Below, piece after piece: positions 58,484 through 64,000 of a stretch of 64,000 nt of DNA. A program made the position numbers and the translations under genes. A model generated the notes under the pieces. It was given only the letters and a program-made list of their open reading frames with translations, searched no databases and was not told the origin of the DNA. The DNA comes from Prauserella_A sp040645195 (GTDB lineage: Bacteria > Actinomycetota > Actinomycetes > Mycobacteriales > Pseudonocardiaceae), in the NCBI RefSeq assembly GCF_040645195.1, contig NZ_JBEYXW010000004.1, positions 1 through 64,000 on the forward strand. Direction: 5' to 3'. Positions within the stretch are counted from its first letter, which is position 1; every line of letters starts with the position of its first letter.

Positions 58484-59818
58484 TCATGCTGTCACCGACG
58501 TGGTGCGCTCCGCGTCGCGCAGCGAGGTCCCACGTGTCTCCCTGGACAGGAACACCGCCACGAGCGTCACCACACAGGTGGCGGCGACGTAGACCGAGAT
58601 GAGCAGGCCGCCACCGGTGGCATCCAGAAGCGCGGTCGCGATGAGCGGCGCGAGGCCACCGGCCAGGATCGATGCGAGCTGGTAGCCGATGGACGCCCCG
58701 GAGTAGCGCACTTTGGTGTCGAACAACTCCGAGAAGAACGCCGCCTGCGGGCCGTACATCGCGCCGTGCAGCACCAGCCCGACCGTCACCGCACCGGTGA
58801 TCGCCAGTGACGACGAGGTGTCGAGCAGCGCGAAGAACACGAAGCTCCACACCAGCATCGAGGCTGCGCCGAACAGGTAGACGGCCCGGCGACCCACGAT
58901 GTCGGACAACAGCCCCCACAGCGGGATTGTGACGAAGTGCACGGCCGAACCGATCAGAACCGCGTTGAGACCGGTGGTCCTCGGCAGTTCCAGCTGGTTG
59001 GTGATGTAGACCAGCACGAACGCCGTGATGATGTAGTAGGAGGCGTTCTCGGCGAAGCGCGCGCCCATCGCGATGAGCACCTGCCGCCAGTTGTGGCGCA
59101 GCACGGTGACGATGGGTGCCTTCTCCGGGGTGGGGTTCTTACTCGCCTTCTCGACCGCCTCCAGGAACAGCGGCGATTCGGCCACCGAGAGCCGGATCCA
59201 CAGCCCGATCAGCACGAGCAGGCCGGACAGCAGGAACGGGACGCGCCAGCCCCACGCCTCGAAGGTCGCGTCGCTCTGCACGGAGGCCAGGATCGCGAGC
59301 ACCGCTGTGGCCAGCAGGTTGCCGGCGGGCACACCTGCCTGCGGCCACGACGCCCAGAAGCCACGCCGCCGCTCGTCGCCGTGCTCGGACACGATGAGCA
59401 CCGCGCCGCCCCACTCACCGCCGACGGCGAAGCCCTGCACGAGCCGCAGGAACACGAGCAGCAATGGTGCGGCGACACCGATCGTGGCGTAGGTCGGCAG
59501 CAGGCCCATCGCGAACGTCGCGAACCCCATCAGCAGCAAGCTGAGAACGAGCAGCTTCTTGCGGCCGAGCTTGTCGCCGTAGTGGCCGAACACGAGGCCA
59601 CCGAGCGGGCGGGCGACGAACCCGATCGCGTAGGTCCCGAAGGCGAGCAGTGTCCCGGTGAGCGGGTCGGCGTCCGGGAAGAACAGCGTGTTGAACACAA
59701 GTGCCGCAGCCGAACCGTAGAGGAAGAAGTCGTACCACTCGACGGTCGTGCCGATCATGCTGGCTCCGACGACGCGCTTGATCGAGGAACGCTGGGCTGT
59801 TGACTCGGGCATGAGCAT
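58484..59818 (-). CDS. MHS-type MFS transporter, probable hydroxyacid uptake
   Basis: This 12-span symporter of about 444 residues is of the metabolite:proton symporter branch: VVGASMIGTTVEWYDFFLYG at the N-terminus, GHYGDKLGRKKLL after span 2, and RLVQGFAVGGEWGGAVL in span 4. It shares a transcript with 3-hydroxybutyrate dehydrogenase (31 bases upstream) and the GAF/PucR regulator. From context the likely substrate is 3-hydroxybutyrate or a related short hydroxyacid. ATG 59818 is chosen; ATG 59812 is equally possible. Confidence 0.88.
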   Translation of the reverse strand: MLMPESTAQRSSIKRVVGASMIGTTVEWYDFFLYGSAAALVFNTLFFPDADPLTGTLLAFGTYAIGFVARPLGGLVFGHYGDKLGRKKLLVLSLLLMGFATFAMGLLPTYATIGVAAPLLLVFLRLVQGFAVGGEWGGAVLIVSEHGDERRRGFWASWPQAGVPAGNLLATAVLAILASVQSDATFEAWGWRVPFLLSGLLVLIGLWIRLSVAESPLFLEAVEKASKNPTPEKAPIVTVLRHNWRQVLIAMGARFAENASYYIITAFVLVYITNQLELPRTTGLNAVLIGSAVHFVTIPLWGLLSDIVGRRAVYLFGAASMLVWSFVFFALLDTSSSLAITGAVTVGLVLHGAMYGPQAAFFSELFDTKVRYSGASIGYQLASILAGGLAPLIATALLDATGGGLLISVYVAATCVVTLVAVFLSRETRGTSLRDAERTTSVTA

Positions 59819-59849
59819 CACCACTTCGTTGTGTCGATGGGAAACTTGG

Positions 59850-60602
59850 TCAGCTGGCAGTCCAGCCGCCGTCGAGCGGGATCGAGGCACCGGTCAGGTA
59901 ACCGGCCTCGTCGCTGCACAGCCACCGCACGACGGCGGCCACCTCGGCGGGTTCGATGAGCCGCTTGATCGCCGTCCGGCCCAGGAAGACCTCGTCGACG
60001 ACGGCGTGCTCGGGGATACCGCGGGCACGGGCCTGGTCGGCGACCTGTCCCTCGACCAGCGCGGTGCGCACGTAACCGGGATCGACGCAGTTGCTGGTCA
60101 CCCCGTGCGCGGCGGCCTCCAGTGCGGCGACCTTGCTCAGCCCCTCCAGCCCGTGCTTGGCGGCGACGTAGGCGGCCTTGTGCGGGCTCGCGCGGACGCC
60201 GTGCACGCTGGAGATGTTGATCACCCGGCCCCAGCCGCGCACGTACATCGCGGGCAGGCAACGCCGCATCAGCAGGAACGGCGTGGTGACCATGAGCTGC
60301 TGGATGGCAGCGAAGCGCTCGGGCGGGAAGTCCTGGATCGGCGCGACGTGCTGGATACCGGCGTTGTTGACGAGGATGTCGACGTCGGCGGGCAGCCCGT
60401 CGACGGCGGCCGGATCGGTGAGGTCGGCGACATGTGCGACGGCGCCGCTGTCCTCGGCCGCCACCGCGGCGGCGGCCGGATCGATGTCGACGAGGTGCAC
60501 CTTCGCCCCGGCGGCGCTCAACGCGCGCACACACGCCAGGCCGATCCCGCTCGCACCGCCGGTGACGAGCGCGGTCCTGCCCTGCAGTGGGGTGCTGGTC
60601 AT
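59850..60602 (-). CDS. 3-hydroxybutyrate dehydrogenase
   Basis: This SDR family enzyme of 250 residues is predicted to oxidise D-3-hydroxybutyrate to acetoacetate with NAD+. The cofactor motif is TGGASGIG; NNAG and the catalytic Ser-Tyr-Lys are in INISSVHG and AAYVAAKHG. The segments GIQHV, SVHGVRASPHKAAY and the C-terminal DGGWTA are the typical 3-hydroxybutyrate dehydrogenase pattern (often named bdhA or hbdH), so the substrate call is fairly good. The ATG has TACCGT 8 bases upstream. First gene of an operon with the MHS transporter and a regulator. Confidence 0.88.
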   Translation of the reverse strand: MTSTPLQGRTALVTGGASGIGLACVRALSAAGAKVHLVDIDPAAAAVAAEDSGAVAHVADLTDPAAVDGLPADVDILVNNAGIQHVAPIQDFPPERFAAIQQLMVTTPFLLMRRCLPAMYVRGWGRVINISSVHGVRASPHKAAYVAAKHGLEGLSKVAALEAAAHGVTSNCVDPGYVRTALVEGQVADQARARGIPEHAVVDEVFLGRTAIKRLIEPAEVAAVVRWLCSDEAGYLTGASIPLDGGWTAS

Positions 60603-60610
60603 AGCAGCCG

Positions 60611-60616
60611 ACGGTA
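60611..60616 (-). promoter_or_regulatory. leaderless -10 of the 3-hydroxybutyrate operon
   Basis: On the minus strand TACCGT ends 8 bases before the ATG at 60602. Confidence 0.45.
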
Positions 60617-60689
60617 GAAGCAGGCCGCCTCGTCAACCATGTGTGCGCGGGCTACAACCTACAGCCCGGCTGTGTTGAGTGTCGCTACC

Positions 60690-61547
60690 TCAGGCGAGGG
60701 TGAGGATCTCGGCTCCGGTTTCGGTTACGACGATGGTGTGCTCGAACTGGGCAGTCCACTTCTTGTCCTTCGTGGTGACCGTCCAGTCGTCGGCCCAGAC
60801 TTCGTAGTCGATCGTGCCGAGCGTGATCATGGGCTCGATCGTGAACGTCATGCCCTGCTCGATGACGGTGGTGACCGAGGGCTCCTCGTAGTGCAGCACG
60901 GTCGGCGCCGTGTGGAAGGCCGGCCCGACACCGTGACCGGTGAAGTCCCGCACGACGCCGTAATCGAAGCGCTTCGCGTAGGACTCGATCACCCGGCCGA
61001 TGACGTTGAGCTGCCGGCCGGGACGCACGGCCTTGATGGCACGCGCGGTCGCCTCCCGGGTGCGCTCGACGAGCAGGCGTGCCTCCTCGGAGACGTCACC
61101 GGCGAGGAAGGTGGCGTTGGTGTCGCCGTGCACCCCGCCGATGAAGGCGGTGACGTCGATGTTGCAGATGTCGCCGTCCTCGATCACCGTCGAGTCCGGG
61201 ATGCCGTGACAGATGACCTCGTTGAGCGAGGTGCAGCACGACTTGGGGAAGTTGCGGTAGCCCAGCGTCGACGGGTAGGCGCCGTGGTCGAGCAGGAACT
61301 CGTGTACGACGTTGTCGATGTCGTCAGTGGTGTTGCCCGGCTTGACGGCCTTGCCGCCCTCCTCGAGCGCCTGCGCCGCGATCTTGCTCGCGACCCGCAT
61401 CGCCTCGATGACCTCAGGCGTCCGGACACCGTTTCCGGTATCCCGCCGGGGTGTGGGCCTGCCGACGTACTCGGGACGCGCGATGGCGCTCGGGACGGAA
61501 CGGTGTGGCGACTGCGCACCAGGCTGCAGCGGGGCACGAACGGGCAT
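60690..61547 (-). CDS. map: methionine aminopeptidase, type I with N-terminal extension
   Basis: This enzyme removes the initiator methionine. The 285-residue protein matches mycobacterial MapB (Rv2861c) in length and in having a proline-rich N-terminal extension (about 40 residues). The five metal ligands lie in NIDVTAFIGGVHGDTNATF (two aspartates), TGHGVGPAFH (histidine), FTIEPM (glutamate) and the final QFEHTIVV (glutamate). TAGGCT stands 7 bases before the ATG; its TAG is at the same time the vapC stop codon. Order map-vapC-vapB-penicillin-binding protein is as in M. tuberculosis. Confidence 0.96.
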   Translation of the reverse strand: MPVRAPLQPGAQSPHRSVPSAIARPEYVGRPTPRRDTGNGVRTPEVIEAMRVASKIAAQALEEGGKAVKPGNTTDDIDNVVHEFLLDHGAYPSTLGYRNFPKSCCTSLNEVICHGIPDSTVIEDGDICNIDVTAFIGGVHGDTNATFLAGDVSEEARLLVERTREATARAIKAVRPGRQLNVIGRVIESYAKRFDYGVVRDFTGHGVGPAFHTAPTVLHYEEPSVTTVIEQGMTFTIEPMITLGTIDYEVWADDWTVTTKDKKWTAQFEHTIVVTETGAEILTLA

Positions 61548-61554
61548 GCGCCCC

Positions 61555-61560
61555 AGCCTA
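61555..61560 (-). promoter_or_regulatory. leaderless -10 of map
   Basis: On the minus strand TAGGCT ends 7 bases before the map ATG at 61547 and its first three bases are the vapC stop codon. Confidence 0.5.
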
Positions 61561-61953
61561 CGTGGCGCCAGGAGCGGCCACGGTGAGGCCGGTGAGCTGG
61601 GCCGCTTCGAGCAGCCGCTGGTCATAGGCCACGAGGCAGTCGAGCTCACTGCGCAGCCGCAGGGCCGATGCCAGGTGGATGGAATCGAGCGAGCGCAGCG
61701 AACCCGGCAGTGAACCGGCCGCATCGAGAACCCCGGCTGTCAGCGGCACCTGCAGGAGATCCCCGAGAACCAGCTGCGCGCGCAGGTACGCGACGTCGCC
61801 GCCCCGGCGCACCGCCCTGGGCAGCTCCACCCTGGCGAGCATGGAACTGACCTTCGGCCCGGTCGCGTGCGTCGCCAGCCAGGAGACAAGCTCCGGCGTC
61901 TCGGTTTCCTTGATCACGAGCTTGACCAGCGCCGAGGTGTCGAAGTAGATCAC
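61558..61953 (-). CDS. vapC: VapC-type PIN-domain toxin
   Basis: This 131-residue PIN-domain ribonuclease has the acidic active-site residues at D5 (YFDTSALVKL), the glutamate in ARVELPRA, the aspartate in SLDSIHLASA and the aspartate in VAYDQRLL. VapC toxins cut specific RNAs and are held inactive by VapB. The GTG start overlaps the vapB stop by 4 bases, the usual antitoxin-toxin order. The active site looks complete, so the toxin should be functional. Confidence 0.92.
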   Translation of the reverse strand: MIYFDTSALVKLVIKETETPELVSWLATHATGPKVSSMLARVELPRAVRRGGDVAYLRAQLVLGDLLQVPLTAGVLDAAGSLPGSLRSLDSIHLASALRLRSELDCLVAYDQRLLEAAQLTGLTVAAPGAT

Positions 61954-62228
61954 CAGCGTTCCTCGTCGCGGAGCCTCCGCAGCTCGTCGGAACCACCGAA
62001 GCCGAGGTCCAGCGGCTCCGGCAACCTGCCGCTCAAGACCCCGCTCGGGCGCTCCGGGGGCAACAACTCACCAAGAGACAGCAGGTTCTGGACACCACCC
62101 GCGGCCTGCGTCGGGCGAAGCTCCGCGACCGGGGTGCCGCGGTCGGTGACGGTGAAGGACTCCCCCGCCGCCACCCGGCGCAGGTAGACGCTCGCATGCT
62201 GACGCAGTTCGCGTACACCGATTTCCAT
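61950..62228 (-). CDS. vapB: Phd/YefM-type antitoxin
   Basis: This 92-residue antitoxin has an N-terminal Phd/YefM DNA-binding part (IGVRELRQHASVYLRRVAAG, then TVTDRGTPVAEL) and a C-terminal toxin-neutralising tail rich in acidic and arginine residues. It represses its own promoter through a 17-bp palindrome directly before the ATG. Translation is coupled to vapC. Confidence 0.92.
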   Translation of the reverse strand: MEIGVRELRQHASVYLRRVAAGESFTVTDRGTPVAELRPTQAAGGVQNLLSLGELLPPERPSGVLSGRLPEPLDLGFGGSDELRRLRDEERW

Positions 62229-62245
62229 GTGCTACATGGTAGCAC
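62229..62245. promoter_or_regulatory. vapBC operator and leaderless promoter
   Basis: GTGCTAC-ATG-GTAGCAC is a perfect 7-3-7 palindrome immediately before the vapB ATG. On the minus strand it contains TACCAT (62236-62241), a -10 placed 7 bases before the start codon, so antitoxin binding would cover both -10 and transcript start. Confidence 0.75.
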
Positions 62246-62246
62246 T

Positions 62247-64000
62247 TCACCCGATGCTGCTGAGGAAACCTTGCGCGACGTCGACCGCCGGCTTGGAGGT
62301 GCCCGCGCCCACGAGCAGCACCGCGAACGCGACATCGCCCTGGTACCCGGCGAACCAGCCGTGCGACTGGGTGCCGTCCCCGAACTGTGCTGTGCCGGTT
62401 TTGCCGTGCACACCAGGCAGCCCGCTGAGCGCGCTGGCGGTGCCGTCCGTGACGACCTCGCGCATCATCGTGCGCAGCGCGCCGAGCACGTCCGCGTTGA
62501 GGGGCTCGCCGAGGTGGCTGGCCTCGGTCCGCATCCCCCGCAGCAGGCTCGGCACCGGCGTCTTGCCCGCCGCGACCGTCGCGGCGGCCACCGCCATGCC
62601 GAATGGGCTGGCGAGTGTCTTGCCCTGGCCGAAACCGTTCTCCGCACGCTGCACCACGGTGTCGGCAGGCGGCGCCGAGCCGGTGATCGTGGTGATGCCG
62701 GGAACCACGAAGTCGGCGCCGATCCCGAGGTCGCGGGCCGCCTTGGTGAGCGCATCGGGCGGCAGATCGGCGGCCAGCTGGGCGAACGTCGTGTTGCACG
62801 AGCGCGCGAACGCCGTGTGCAGTGGAACGCTGCCGAGGCCGAACTCGTCGTCATTGGGAATGCGGCGGTTCTCGATGACCGTTGTCGGCGGGCAGTCGAC
62901 GGGTGTGTCCACCCCGGCCTCGCCTGCCGAGAGCGCAGCCGCCGCAGTGGCGATCTTGAACGTGGAACCCGGCGGGAAGCGGCCGGTGAGCGCGATGGCG
63001 CCCTGCTTGTCGGCCGGTTCGTTCTGTGCCACGGCCAGCAGCTCGCCGGTCGAGGCCTGCAGCGCCACCAGCGCGGCCGGCTCACGCACGCCGCCGAGCG
63101 CGTCCTCGGCGGCCCGCTGCGTGTTCAGGCTGAGCGTGCTGCGGACGGCCTCGGCCGGACGCGGCAGCTCGGCATGCAACTCGGCGATCTCGGCACCGGT
63201 GGAGTCAGTGGTCACCACCCGCCATCCCGCGCGACCGGCGAGCCGATCGGCGACGGTGGTGCGGATGGCGGGCAGCACCTGGCTGCCGAGTCCCCGGTCC
63301 ACGCTGAGGAGCCGCTCCTCGCTGGTGAACCGCACACCCGGCAGGTCGTAGATCACCGGCTTCACGGTCTGGTAGTCGGCCGAGCGCAGGCTGGCGACCA
63401 GATAACCCTGCCCCTTCTCGGTGCCCTTGACGCCATCGCGGATCGACCGGCCGCTGATGCTGGGTTCCAGCGGCGCTACAGCACGAGCCAGCGTGTCGGT
63501 GACAGCGTCCAGCTGAGCGCCTGCCGCTTGCGCGTCGAGCACGACGCCGACGACGGTATCGGCCTGCAACAGCGGGGAGCCGTCACGGTCGAGCACAGGT
63601 GCCGGGGCGGGTTGCTCGGTCCACACCGCCAACCCCTGCTGCGCGCCGAGCTCAGGGTGCACCACGGCAGGTGCCCAGCGCACCTTCCAGGCACCGTCGA
63701 CGGTGTGCAGCTGCGCCTGGGCGTCGTAGCCCCAGCGCCGGTCCTCGCCGAGGTTCCAGCCCAGCTGGTACTCGGCGGTCGCGGCTTCGCCGCCCTGGCC
63801 TTCCTGCACGGCACGCACCGCGGTGTCGATGGACGCCGGTTCCAGCGAGGCACGGACCTGGTCCAGCACGGCCCTGGCCGCGTCCGGTGAGTCGGTCAAC
63901 TCGGCGGCACGACGGGTATCGCCGGATGCGAAGGCACCGAGGAACTCCTCCGTGACGTCCTGCGGCCCGGAATCGCCGCCGAAGATGCCGCAACCGCCTG
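62247..64000 (-). CDS. penicillin-binding lipoprotein, 5' end outside window
   Basis: This transpeptidase has at least 584 residues visible. The frame remains open to the right edge, where GGCGIFGG looks like the residues around a lipobox cysteine (codon at 63990-63992), so only the signal peptide should be missing. An NTF2-like MecA-N domain comes first (about 20-140 of the visible part), then a dimer domain, then the transpeptidase domain with SxxK in GSTFKIATA, SxN in RSCNTTFA and KTG in HGKTGTAQF. This is the layout of mycobacterial Rv2864c, which also stands next to vapBC and map. It cross-links peptidoglycan outside the membrane. Confidence 0.93.
   Translation of the reverse strand, partial: GGCGIFGGDSGPQDVTEEFLGAFASGDTRRAAELTDSPDAARAVLDQVRASLEPASIDTAVRAVQEGQGGEAATAEYQLGWNLGEDRRWGYDAQAQLHTVDGAWKVRWAPAVVHPELGAQQGLAVWTEQPAPAPVLDRDGSPLLQADTVVGVVLDAQAAGAQLDAVTDTLARAVAPLEPSISGRSIRDGVKGTEKGQGYLVASLRSADYQTVKPVIYDLPGVRFTSEERLLSVDRGLGSQVLPAIRTTVADRLAGRAGWRVVTTDSTGAEIAELHAELPRPAEAVRSTLSLNTQRAAEDALGGVREPAALVALQASTGELLAVAQNEPADKQGAIALTGRFPPGSTFKIATAAAALSAGEAGVDTPVDCPPTTVIENRRIPNDDEFGLGSVPLHTAFARSCNTTFAQLAADLPPDALTKAARDLGIGADFVVPGITTITGSAPPADTVVQRAENGFGQGKTLASPFGMAVAAATVAAGKTPVPSLLRGMRTEASHLGEPLNADVLGALRTMMREVVTDGTASALSGLPGVHGKTGTAQFGDGTQSHGWFAGYQGDVAFAVLLVGAGTSKPAVDVAQGFLSSIG

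Overview
The window is about 70% GC with tightly packed genes, many GTG starts, and a mycothiol reductase, an Lsr2-type protein, a split proton-translocating transhydrogenase and a FasR-fabD-fabH-acpP-fabF cluster. This points to an actinomycete chromosome. The mixture of mycobacteria-like gene order (TIGR01777-lipB-lipA; ahpE-DUF3052-aceE-fasR-fabD-acpP-fabF; proS...mtr...map-vapCB-penicillin-binding lipoprotein) with Streptomyces-like FasR control suggests the Pseudonocardiales (Amycolatopsis/Prauserella/Saccharomonospora type). No phage, insertion sequence, CRISPR array or large biosynthetic cluster was seen, so this is mostly core chromosome. All functions are read from sequence motifs by eye; no database search was run.

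Layout. 1-5.7 kb: lipoate synthesis (lipB, lipA) with a TIGR01777 protein and a PAP2 phosphatase, interrupted by a TetR/LLM-oxidoreductase pair and a divergent unknown gene that share a triple operator. 5.8-21.3 kb: DedA protein, acyl-CoA dehydrogenase, L,D-transpeptidase lipoprotein, sirtuin, DHA2 exporter, DNA polymerase III alpha (dnaE), PP2C phosphatase, DUF4383, a 2H phosphoesterase, a sulfite-oxidase-like enzyme, a zinc metallopeptidase, a 420-bp array of 21-bp repeats in two opposed blocks, a tRNA-Val and ahpE. 21.5-31.5 kb: central carbon and fatty acid core (DUF3052, aceE, lldD, fasR, fabD, fabH, acpP, fabF), punctuated by strong hairpins.

31.5-41.9 kb: DUF3145, two membrane proteins of unknown role, a disulfide-reductase-like flavoprotein, an Lsr2 N-domain fused to a histone-H1-like tail, pntAA-pntAB-pntB, a YjbQ protein, a YhgE-like membrane protein and a HAD phosphatase. 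41.9-56.6 kb: proS, VOC protein, yaaA, a short cupin, DEAD-box helicase, PIG-L deacetylase, a BioF homologue lacking the PLP lysine, PPOX and GNAT proteins, a trypsin-like protease, cobQ, a CobW GTPase, mtr and an MFS/GntR divergent pair. 56.7-64 kb: an apparent 3-hydroxybutyrate operon (dehydrogenase, MHS transporter, GAF/PucR regulator), then map, vapC, vapB and a penicillin-binding lipoprotein cut by the right edge.

The first ~75 bases hold no recognisable gene; an upstream gene probably ends at or before the left edge, and a hairpin terminator follows at 110-148. A recurrent theme is leaderless transcription: at least a dozen genes have a TANNNT hexamer 6-8 nt before the start codon, and several of those promoters carry a palindrome on the -10 or -35, which gives concrete regulatory hypotheses.
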